Program-made: the position numbers and the translations under genes
Part shown: in pieces, positions 1 through 8,207 of the stretch
How positions within the stretch are numbered: the stretch's first letter is position 1
How the letters are laid out: each line of letters begins with the position of its first letter
Notes under the pieces: model-generated
Told to the model about the DNA's origin: nothing
The model's database searches: none
The model's input: only the letters and a program-made list of their open reading frames with translations
Source of the DNA: Hyphomicrobiales bacterium
GTDB taxonomy: Bacteria > Pseudomonadota > Alphaproteobacteria > Rhizobiales > Rhizobiaceae
Assembly (NCBI GenBank): GCA_900489925.1
Contig: UEHQ01000050.1
Span: forward strand, 1 to 64,000
DNA length: 64,000 nucleotides
Direction: 5' to 3'

Positions 1-3000
1 GCGGTTCTGCGACGGAAGGTGGGGCCATCTCGACCCTGGATGCGCTTGCTAACGCAAGCGATGTCGATGCAGGCACGGTTCTGAAGGTCGTTGACGTTCC
101 TGCGACGCTCCCGGCTGGTGTGAGCTACGACGCGGCGACACACAGCTTCACGCTGGATCCGACGAACGCGGCCTTTGACTCGCTGGCTGCAGGCAAACAG
201 ACGACGGTCACGGTGAACTACGGCGTCTCCGACGGTATCGAGACGACGACGACCTCGGTGTCCTGGGTCGTGACGGGCACCAACGACGCACCTGTCGCCA
301 ACCCGCTCAGCGGTTCTGCGACGGAAGGTGGGGCCACCTCGACGCTGGATGCGCTTGCCAATGCAAGCGATGTCGATGCCGGCACGGTTCTGAAAGTCGT
401 TGACGTTCCGAACGGCCTTCCGGCTGGTGTGACCTACGATGCTTTGACGCACAGCTTCACGCTGGATCCGACGAACGCGGCCTTTGACTCGCTGGCTGCA
501 GGCGCCACCAAGACGGTTACCGTGAACTACGGCGTCTCCGACGGTACTGCGACGACCGCAACCTCGGTTTCCTGGGTCGTGACGGGCACCAACGACGCAC
601 CTGTCATCACCTCCAACGGCGGTGGCGACACGGCTGCTGTTACGATCGACGAAAACTCGACCGCGGTCACAACCGTGACGGCGACCGATGTCGATACGCC
701 GGCCGCGAACTTGACTTATTCGATCATTGGCGGAGACGACCAGAACCTGTTCAAGATCGACAGCTCCGGTAACCTGAGCTTCAAGGATGCGCCGGACTTC
801 GAGCATCCGCTCGATAATGGCGCCAACAACATCTACAACGTCATCGTTCAGGTTTCCGATGGCAACAAGACCGACACCCAGACGCTCAACGTCACGGTCA
901 AGGATATTCAGGAAAACATTGCGCCGGTTCTGACGCTGTCGAACGGTGCCTATGTCCTCGATCAGTTCAACCAGAACGCCTATAACGGCAACGACGGTAC
1001 CGCGAACTGGAAGACGGACTGGATCGAATACGCCGAGAACCAAGGCAATCCTGCGACCACCGGCGATGTCCGGGTGAACGGTGGCGTGCTTGTTCTCTCC
1101 GACACCGACGCCGAGGTCGATAACGAAGGCGATTATGTCTACCGCTCCGTCGATCTTACGGGCGCCACCCAGGCGACGCTCACCTTCGACTACAAGCGGG
1201 AAAGCATGGAGTCGGACGATGCCGTCCATGTGCAGGTGAAGAACAGCAACGGCGTCTGGGTCGAGATAGCCACGATCAGCGGCGAGAATATCAATGACGC
1301 AAGCTTCAAGGCGGTAACCGTCGACCTCTCGGCCTACATCTCGTCCTCGACCACGATCCGCTTCTACGCGAATGACGAACTCGAGAATGGCGACATTGTC
1401 TACGTCGACAACGTCAAGATCGCCTACACGACGACGCCGACCTTCGTCGAAGGCGGCTCGGCCGTCGCGGTTGTCGGTAACGCCGTGATCGCAGATGCCG
1501 ATGCCAACATGACGTCAGCCACCGTAAAGCTGACCAACGGCCAGGCTGGCGACGTGCTTTCGATCGCCGGCCAGGCTACCAACAACGGCGCGATCGGCGG
1601 CATCACCTACAGCATCAGCGGCAACACCATTACCTTCACGGGCTCGGCTACCAAAGCTGACTACGAAGCTGTGATTGAAGCCGTCCGCTTTGCGAACAGC
1701 TCGGAAAACCCGAGCGGCACTGACCGTACCTTCGAGGTTGTCGTCAACGACGGCCTGAACTCGAACATCGCGACGACGACCGTCCACGTGACGGGTGTCA
1801 ACGACGCGCCGGTCAATACGGTTCCGGGCTCCGCTGTCACGGCAGCAGAGGAAACCAGCACGGCCATCACAGGCCTCTCCGTTTCCGACGTGGATGCGGG
1901 CTCTTCGACGCTGACGACCACGCTTTCGGTAACCCACGGCACGCTGACGCTTGCAGCACTTGGCGGTGCGTCCGTCATCGGCAGCGGAACCGGCACGGTG
2001 ACGCTGAGCGGTACCCTTGCCCAGATCAATGCGACGCTCGCCGGCAACAACGTCTCCTACAAGGGCGATCTGAACTACAGCGGGTCCGACACGCTGACGA
2101 TGACGACCAGCGATGGCGGCAATACGGGTACCGGCGGCGTCAAGACAGACATCGACACGGTCTCGATCACGGTGACGCCGGTCAACGACGCCCCGGTCAA
2201 TACCGTTCCTGGCGCGACGGTGGCTGCGACCGAGGATACCAGCAAGTCGATCACCGGCCTGTCCGTGGCCGACGTCGATGCCGGCTCCTCGATCGTCACG
2301 ACAACGCTCTCTGTGCTGCATGGCACGTTGACGCTCGGCGCGGTTGGCGGTGGCGCGTCGATCAGCGGCAGCGGCACCGATACCGTCACCCTGAGCGGCA
2401 CGATCGCTCAGATCAACGCGTCGCTCGCTGGCAGCAACGTCTCCTACAAGGGCGAGCTGAACTACAACGGCGCCGACACGCTGACGATGACGACCGACGA
2501 CGGCGGCCACAACGGTGCCGGCGGTGCCAAGACCGACACCGACACGGTGTCGATCACGGTTGGCGCGGTCAACGACGCTCCGGTGGTCTCGAACCTGGTC
2601 ATCACCGAAGGCGGCATCAAGTTCACGCTCGCGGATCCGGACAGCTCGAGCTTCACGCTTGCCTCGCCGTTTGCCACCGCATTCGGTAGCAATCCCGGCC
2701 TGCATGTCGGCGACAACACGCTGACGCCCTCGGCACAGACCAATGTTGTCAGCGGCACGCTGACAGTCAGCGACGGATCTCTGTCCGATGAGATCGTCAA
2801 TGTCATCCTCGGCAACAACAGCAACAACACAGGTAATTCGCTGACCGCGTCTGGCTCGACCCCGACAGCCATCTATGGCTTCGGCGGAAACGATACCCTG
2901 ACGGGCGGCTCCGGTGCGGACTGGCTGTTTGGCGGTGACGGCGACGACACGCTCGACGGCAACGGCGGCGCGGATACGCTTTCGGGCGGCGCGGGCAACG

Positions 3001-5597
3001 ATAACTTTCAGCTGGCCAGTGGCGATTGGGTCGCCGGTGAAACGATCGATGGCGGAGCGGGTAGCGACACGATCACGCTCATGCCGAACGGAGTGACCGT
3101 CGACTTCACGACCGGCACGATCAGCAACGTCGAAACGCTGACCGGAAGCTCGAGCAGTGATAGCGTTACGATGTCGGCTTCGCAGTTCCAGGGCTTCTCG
3201 ACGATCAATCTCGGCAATGGCAGCGACTCGCTGACCGTGAGCCTGAGCGGCACGACGGATCTCTCCGCTTCTGCGCCGACGATCACGAGCGTTGAAACGC
3301 TGAAGATCACCGGTTCGACCGGCGACGACAACCTGACCATCAGCGCCCAGCAGTATTTGGCCTTTGGCAGCATCGACCTCAAGGGTGGCAACGATACCCT
3401 GACGGTCAAGATGTCCGGAGCGACCGATTTCTCGACAAACAGCACGACGCTTGCCGGTGTCGAAGCCCTCAAGGTAACTGGTTCGGCAGGCGACGACACG
3501 CTCACGCTGACCGGCACTCAGATGGCGGCTTTTGCATCGATCGATCTCGATGGCGGCAACGATACGCTGAGGCTGACCAGCAGCTTCACAGATACGAGCG
3601 ACGCTCAGCTTGACGGCATCGAGAACGTTACGCTGTTGAATGCCGGGACGCTGAACCTGTCGCGTCAGTCGGAAAATCTTGTCATCACCGGTAGCACCGG
3701 TGCCGACACCATCACGGGTGGTGCGGGCAATGACACGATCACCGGCGGCGCTGGCAAGGATACGCTCAACGGCGGCGAGGGCAACGACACGTTCAATCTC
3801 GCCAATGGCGACTTTGCGAGCGGCGAGTCGATCAACGGCGGCAATGGTACGGACACGATCGTCCTCACCAATGCGACGACTGTCGACTTCACCACGGGTA
3901 CGCTCACCAGTGTGGAGAAGCTTACGGGCAGCGCCGGTAATGACACGGTGACGGTCAGCAATTCGCTTTCCGGCTTCAGCTCTATCGATCTCGGCGGCGG
4001 TGGCACCGATACGCTTAAGATTGCCGGCGGCTTTACCAACTCGAGCGATGCTCAGTTGCAGGGCATCGAGAAGGTAACGATGACGTCCTCGGGCGTGCTG
4101 AACCTGTCCAGTCAGAGCGAAAACCTGATCATCACAGGCTCCAGCGGCAACGACACGATCACAGGCGGAACCGGCAACGACACCATCATGGGTGGCAGCG
4201 GTAACGACACCCTGAAGGGCGGCGGCGGAAACGACACATTCGTCTTCAATGGCAGTGACAGTGGCTCCAATACGATCACCGATTTCACGAGCGGTGACAG
4301 CCTGAAATTCCTGAACTTCTCACTGGCAAATCAGACTTCGACCTCGACTGCCTGGAATGTGGTTACCGTTACTTCCGGTTCGCAGAGTATCAGTAACGCC
4401 GATTTGGTAATCTACGACGTCGCGGTAAACTCGGCGAATTCGGCTAGCAAGATTGCCAATCTACTGGATAATCAGTCCGGCACGTTCAACGGCGGTGTGT
4501 TCGTATTGGCGTATGACGCGAACGGCAAGGTCGCGCTGTATTATAGCTCGGATGCAAACGGAAGTGGCTTCTCGGCTGGTGCGGTGACACTGGTTGCCGT
4601 CTTTGACAACCTGACGGACGTCATGGACGCCAATGCACCGAAGCTGGCAAGCCAGTACGGTCTGCTGTCGTCCGCCATCGACCCGATCATCCTCGATCTC
4701 GATCACAACGGCATCGCGCTGACCACGCTCGACCACGGCGTCCAGTTCGACATCAATGCCGACGGTCACAAAGATCAGATCGCTTGGACGGCGGGCACGG
4801 ATGGCATTCTTGCCTACGACGTGGACGGCAACGGGACGATCGACAACGGCAGCGAGATATTCTCGCCGCACTTTGCCGGTGGCACCTATGCCGATGGCCT
4901 GGCGGCGCTGGCGACGCTCGACAGCAACCACGACGGCAAGATCGATGCCAATGACGAAGCTTTTGCAAAGCTCACCATCTGGCAGGACCTGAACCACAAC
5001 GGTATCACCGACGCCGGCGAACTTTCGAGCCTTGCGGATCATTCGATCGCCAGCATCTCGCTGGATGCCAACGCGGCTGATACCTCGGTCAACGGCCAGT
5101 CGATCCTGGCGGATGGCAGCTACACCCTGACGGACGGCTCTACCGGCCACTTCGTCGAGGTTGCCTTCGACACGACGCTCGGCGGCAGCACGGACAGCAA
5201 CAGCGTCCACGCGCTGATCGGCAGCGACGGCGATGACGTCCTGTCGGGCGCCGGCGGCATGTACACGCTGACCGGTGGGGCAGGGGCTGATACCTTCGTC
5301 CTCGACACCGACGCGCTTGCCGACGTCAAGCTCGCCGACGTGATCACCGACTACAAGGCCAGCGAGGGCGACACGCTCGATGTGTCGAAGCTTCTCGACA
5401 GCCTGCTCGGCCACGAGGCGACTGAAGCCGAGGCGCTCTCCAGCGTCAAGACGACGGTATCAGGTGCGGACACGGTGGTCAGCGTCAATTCCAACGGCGC
5501 TTGGCACGATGTGGCGGTTCTCCAGAACACCACGGAAGCCGTCAAGATCCTCTACGACGACAAGCACGACGCGGTCACCGCGCCGCACGTCGGCTGA
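1..5597 (+). CDS. Giant RTX/VCBS-repeat adhesin, type I secreted (5' end outside window)
   Basis: The frame is open from base 3, so the N-terminus and start lie upstream of the window. In order it shows two nearly identical 103-residue VCBS-like repeats (3-311, 312-605), a cadherin-like repeat (about 603-920), a jelly-roll-like segment (about 950-1430), and two 128-residue repeats beginning NDAPVNTVPG (about 1800 and 2185). Glycine-rich RTX nonapeptide blocks of the GGxGxDxLx type follow at about 2880-3010, 3690-3800 and 4140-4250. An acidic EF-hand/dockerin-like stretch (4681-5035) is followed by a C-terminal segment typical of type I secretion targets (5200-5594). Such proteins are exported in one step and fold with calcium outside the cell. 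The TolC/ABC/HlyD genes just downstream are the likely exporter and the LapG-like protease at 12680 the likely processing enzyme. Which N-terminal retention module it has cannot be seen. Confidence 0.9.
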   Translation, partial: GSATEGGAISTLDALANASDVDAGTVLKVVDVPATLPAGVSYDAATHSFTLDPTNAAFDSLAAGKQTTVTVNYGVSDGIETTTTSVSWVVTGTNDAPVANPLSGSATEGGATSTLDALANASDVDAGTVLKVVDVPNGLPAGVTYDALTHSFTLDPTNAAFDSLAAGATKTVTVNYGVSDGTATTATSVSWVVTGTNDAPVITSNGGGDTAAVTIDENSTAVTTVTATDVDTPAANLTYSIIGGDDQNLFKIDSSGNLSFKDAPDFEHPLDNGANNIYNVIVQVSDGNKTDTQTLNVTVKDIQENIAPVLTLSNGAYVLDQFNQNAYNGNDGTANWKTDWIEYAENQGNPATTGDVRVNGGVLVLSDTDAEVDNEGDYVYRSVDLTGATQATLTFDYKRESMESDDAVHVQVKNSNGVWVEIATISGENINDASFKAVTVDLSAYISSSTTIRFYANDELENGDIVYVDNVKIAYTTTPTFVEGGSAVAVVGNAVIADADANMTSATVKLTNGQAGDVLSIAGQATNNGAIGGITYSISGNTITFTGSATKADYEAVIEAVRFANSSENPSGTDRTFEVVVNDGLNSNIATTTVHVTGVNDAPVNTVPGSAVTAAEETSTAITGLSVSDVDAGSSTLTTTLSVTHGTLTLAALGGASVIGSGTGTVTLSGTLAQINATLAGNNVSYKGDLNYSGSDTLTMTTSDGGNTGTGGVKTDIDTVSITVTPVNDAPVNTVPGATVAATEDTSKSITGLSVADVDAGSSIVTTTLSVLHGTLTLGAVGGGASISGSGTDTVTLSGTIAQINASLAGSNVSYKGELNYNGADTLTMTTDDGGHNGAGGAKTDTDTVSITVGAVNDAPVVSNLVITEGGIKFTLADPDSSSFTLASPFATAFGSNPGLHVGDNTLTPSAQTNVVSGTLTVSDGSLSDEIVNVILGNNSNNTGNSLTASGSTPTAIYGFGGNDTLTGGSGADWLFGGDGDDTLDGNGGADTLSGGAGNDNFQLASGDWVAGETIDGGAGSDTITLMPNGVTVDFTTGTISNVETLTGSSSSDSVTMSASQFQGFSTINLGNGSDSLTVSLSGTTDLSASAPTITSVETLKITGSTGDDNLTISAQQYLAFGSIDLKGGNDTLTVKMSGATDFSTNSTTLAGVEALKVTGSAGDDTLTLTGTQMAAFASIDLDGGNDTLRLTSSFTDTSDAQLDGIENVTLLNAGTLNLSRQSENLVITGSTGADTITGGAGNDTITGGAGKDTLNGGEGNDTFNLANGDFASGESINGGNGTDTIVLTNATTVDFTTGTLTSVEKLTGSAGNDTVTVSNSLSGFSSIDLGGGGTDTLKIAGGFTNSSDAQLQGIEKVTMTSSGVLNLSSQSENLIITGSSGNDTITGGTGNDTIMGGSGNDTLKGGGGNDTFVFNGSDSGSNTITDFTSGDSLKFLNFSLANQTSTSTAWNVVTVTSGSQSISNADLVIYDVAVNSANSASKIANLLDNQSGTFNGGVFVLAYDANGKVALYYSSDANGSGFSAGAVTLVAVFDNLTDVMDANAPKLASQYGLLSSAIDPIILDLDHNGIALTTLDHGVQFDINADGHKDQIAWTAGTDGILAYDVDGNGTIDNGSEIFSPHFAGGTYADGLAALATLDSNHDGKIDANDEAFAKLTIWQDLNHNGITDAGELSSLADHSIASISLDANAADTSVNGQSILADGSYTLTDGSTGHFVEVAFDTTLGGSTDSNSVHALIGSDGDDVLSGAGGMYTLTGGAGADTFVLDTDALADVKLADVITDYKASEGDTLDVSKLLDSLLGHEATEAEALSSVKTTVSGADTVVSVNSNGAWHDVAVLQNTTEAVKILYDDKHDAVTAPHVG

Positions 5598-5644
5598 TCC
5601 AGGATTGCCGCACCGCACGGCCCGGCCCGGCCCACAGAAACAGG

Positions 5645-5667
5645 AAAAGGCGCCTTGGGCGCCTTTT
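5645..5667 (+). terminator. Rho-independent terminator of the adhesin gene
   Basis: A perfect 10-bp stem (AAAAGGCGCC, loop TTG, GGCGCCTTTT) followed by T-rich sequence, 47 bases after the adhesin stop. The A/T flanks make it usable from both strands, so it may also end the convergent GGDEF-like gene. Confidence 0.9.
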
Positions 5668-5743
5668 TCTTATTGTACGGACTGTCGCATTGCGGGGTTC
5701 GCCCCGGATGAGGCCGGGTTGAACAAGGCCAGGAACAACCGGC

Positions 5744-6508
5744 TTATGCGGCCGGCAGCCTCGAGATCGGCAGGGCCTCGTCAGTCTCCACGCCGCCGCG
5801 CTCCAGTGCCATTTCGTCGGCCAGCTGGCGGATGTGGTTGAAGTCGGCAGGTCCTTCGAAGACGGCGCCGCCAAGCCGGATGCCGATCGAAAGTGGCGCG
5901 TCGCCCGCCGTAAAGGCAGCCTCGGCAACACGACGACGAATGCGCATGCCGACATCCTGGGCATTCTCGACGCTGGCACCGGGGAGGAAGACGCCGAGCT
6001 CGTTGGTGGCCAGGCGCGCCACGAGGTCGCCGCTTCTGACCGAGGACTGAATGATGGACGCCAGCGACTGCATCACGGTGTCCGCCCATTGCGGTCCGTA
6101 GCGCCGGCTGATCGTGTCCAGCGTGTCGATGACGACTGCAATCATGACACCGCCGGCATCGGTCGCGATTCGCTTGCGGCGATCCATGTAGTGTTCAACC
6201 GCCGCGGCGAAGGCGGTTCCGTTCAGCGTCTTCGTCACCGTGTCGTGCCGGGCTGCGTAGGTCGCGGTCTCCTGAAGCTTTTTGAGCTCCCTGACCTTGA
6301 TCCGCAGTATTAGAAGAAGCGGAAATGCAACAAATGCCGAAATTGCGGTGGCTCCCGCAAACCCTACCAAAAATGGTCGATCCGGTATTAGAAGGTTTAA
6401 GATAAGTAAAAGCCCAACAGAACAGGCCGCGTAGCAGACTGTGCCGAACAAGGCTGTTCTAATAGCTGAAATGATTGTGGCGGAAGAGTAACGCTGGCCG
6501 AAATTCAT
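5744..6508 (-). CDS. Membrane protein with degenerate GGDEF domain and intact I-site
   Basis: 254 residues. Two hydrophobic segments (about 19-40 and 46-70) are followed by a GGDEF-type domain (about 90-240). The signature that should read GGDEF is A167-T-N-E-L171, so diguanylate cyclase activity is not expected. The inhibitory c-di-GMP binding motif RxxD is present as R158-S-G-D161 at exactly the spacing seen in active cyclases such as PleD. A late SIG motif (PLSIGI) is also kept. I infer a possible membrane c-di-GMP sensor, not a cyclase. It is convergent with the adhesin and divergent from the secretion operon, which suggests a link to adhesin control. There is no EAL or HAMP domain, so it is not LapD. 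Confidence 0.8.
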   Translation of the reverse strand: MNFGQRYSSATIISAIRTALFGTVCYAACSVGLLLILNLLIPDRPFLVGFAGATAISAFVAFPLLLILRIKVRELKKLQETATYAARHDTVTKTLNGTAFAAAVEHYMDRRKRIATDAGGVMIAVVIDTLDTISRRYGPQWADTVMQSLASIIQSSVRSGDLVARLATNELGVFLPGASVENAQDVGMRIRRRVAEAAFTAGDAPLSIGIRLGGAVFEGPADFNHIRQLADEMALERGGVETDEALPISRLPAA

Positions 6509-6743
6509 AGCGGGTCAAGGTCCGTTTCGAAGTAACGCCAGATAAGCAGGTTCGTGAAAAGTCTGAGTAAAAAAATCCTGTAAAATTCTAGCTTTAGGTC
6601 GCTGCGTAGGGGAATTAACTGTCTCTGCAGGAAAGCCCGGCTGCGCAATTGGAATGTGGAAAGTTTGGTGTTACTTGTTTGCCGAAGTCAAATAATCGGT
6701 ATACCGGTAAGCCGAGCTATTTTGATGTTGAGGGGCATCCGTC
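6509..6743. promoter_or_regulatory. Divergent intergenic region, GGDEF-like gene / secretion operon
   Basis: 235 AT-rich bases between the two divergent starts; they must hold both promoters. The clearest element is CGGTATACCG (6697-6706), a perfect 10-bp palindrome overlapping a second palindrome TACCGGTA (6702-6709), about 35 bases before the TTG start of the TolC-like gene. No confident -35/-10 pair was identified. Confidence 0.4.
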
Positions 6744-8186
6744 TTGTTTAAAGGCAAAAGAATTATCGCAGCTTTGTCTGCCACTGTTGCTATGAATTTT
6801 GCGTTTTATGTTGACGCAAACGCAATGTCATTGCAGCAGGCCATCGAGAAAACGATGAAAACCAACCCGCAGATTCTGCAGGCTGCCAAAGATCGTGAAG
6901 CAATCGAGTTCGAATTGCGCCAGGCGCGCGGTTTGTACTTGCCGTCAGTTGATCTTGAGACCGGTATCGGCCGTCGTCGTCTGGACAATTCCAGCTCGGG
7001 TACTTTGAGCTCCGACCACGACTACTTGTCGCCGAGCGATGTGGGCGTCACCGTTACTCAGACATTGTTCGACGGTGGCAGCCGCAAGGCGCAGGTCGAT
7101 CAGCAGGCCTCCCGTGTCGATGGCGCGTCCTTTCGGGTTCTCGAGCGTTCCGAGGCGCTCGCGCTGGAAGTGACCCAGGATTACCTGGAGTACATGCTCC
7201 AGAACCAGATCGTCGCTGCTGCCAAGGAAAACGTTGCGTTCCACACCGCGATGGTGGGTGACATCAACGAAAGCATCAAGGGCGGCGCGCTCACCGATGC
7301 AGACCGCCTGCAGGGCAGCGAACGTCTTCAGGCCGCCAAGGCTCGCCAGCGCGAAGCTCTGGAAGAACTGGAGGCGACGAAGATCCGCTTCCTCAAGGCC
7401 GTCGGCGAGCCGATCGTCAATCCGAGCTCGCCGCCGTCGCTGGCAAAGTATCTGCCGAAGACGCTCGATGACGCCGTCTTCGTTGCCAACAAGAACAGCC
7501 CGCGCATCTACTCCGCCAATGCGGACGTCGATGCTGCAGACGCCGGTGTCCGCGGCGCGCGCGCCAACTACCTGCCGAAGGTCAACCTTGAAGGTACGGC
7601 CCGCGTCGGCAACGACATCGACGGCGACGAAGGCAACACCAACGACTACGAAGTCCGTGTTGTTGCTCGCTGGAACCTCTATCGCGGCGGCATCGATGTC
7701 GCGCGCGAACAGGAGCAGATCCGTCGCGCCGGCGAGCAGCGTTATGCGCTTGCTCAGGTTCAGCGTGAGGTTCAGGAATCCGTTCGCTCCGCATGGAACG
7801 AACGCGCAAGCCGTGGCGATCTTGCCGGCATTCTCGGCAAGCAGGCAGCGATCAACGATCAGCTGGTTGGCTCCTACCGCGAGCAGTTCAAGGTTGGCCA
7901 GCGCTCGCTGCTGGACCTGCTCGATGCGCAGAACACCAAGTTCAACACCAAGGTTCTCGCTGACACGGCGCGCGTCGCCTCCCTGTTTGCCGAGTACAAG
8001 ATCCTGGCTGCCTCGGGCAACCTGCTTCAGACGATGAAGTTGAAGCCGGTCGACCAGAGCAAGCCATATGCGCGGGAAAATTTTGCTGTACCTGCGAGCG
8101 TCGCGAATCCTGGATATGTCGAGCTTGATTCACATCAGAATCCCGGCATGCCTTTGGACCTCCTGGCGCCAATTCGACAGCAATAG
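6744..8186 (+). CDS. TolC-family outer-membrane channel of type I secretion
   Basis: 480 residues, the usual length for type I secretion outer-membrane proteins of the TolC/LapE group. It starts with TTG: an in-frame TGA lies at 6729-6731 and GAGGGG (6730-6735) sits 8 bases upstream, so no earlier start is possible. A signal peptide is visible (hydrophobic core about residues 8-22, cleavage after ANA near 28). The rest is two repeated long helical, TolC-like halves rich in alanine, glutamine and glutamate. The motif near the C-terminus (LLDLLDAQN) is typical of the outer-membrane efflux family. First gene of a four-gene operon (next start 21 bases on). It would form the outer-membrane duct for the adhesin with the ABC exporter and HlyD-like adaptor. 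Confidence 0.9.
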   Translation: MFKGKRIIAALSATVAMNFAFYVDANAMSLQQAIEKTMKTNPQILQAAKDREAIEFELRQARGLYLPSVDLETGIGRRRLDNSSSGTLSSDHDYLSPSDVGVTVTQTLFDGGSRKAQVDQQASRVDGASFRVLERSEALALEVTQDYLEYMLQNQIVAAAKENVAFHTAMVGDINESIKGGALTDADRLQGSERLQAAKARQREALEELEATKIRFLKAVGEPIVNPSSPPSLAKYLPKTLDDAVFVANKNSPRIYSANADVDAADAGVRGARANYLPKVNLEGTARVGNDIDGDEGNTNDYEVRVVARWNLYRGGIDVAREQEQIRRAGEQRYALAQVQREVQESVRSAWNERASRGDLAGILGKQAAINDQLVGSYREQFKVGQRSLLDLLDAQNTKFNTKVLADTARVASLFAEYKILAASGNLLQTMKLKPVDQSKPYARENFAVPASVANPGYVELDSHQNPGMPLDLLAPIRQQ

Positions 8187-8207
8187 TCGAGATATGGCCA
8201 CGGAACG

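Noticed and set aside
1515..2705. 396-codon minus-strand ORF within the adhesin
   Set aside because: Arg/Asp/Gly-rich antisense shadow of repeated coding DNA; no ribosome site and no recognisable domain.
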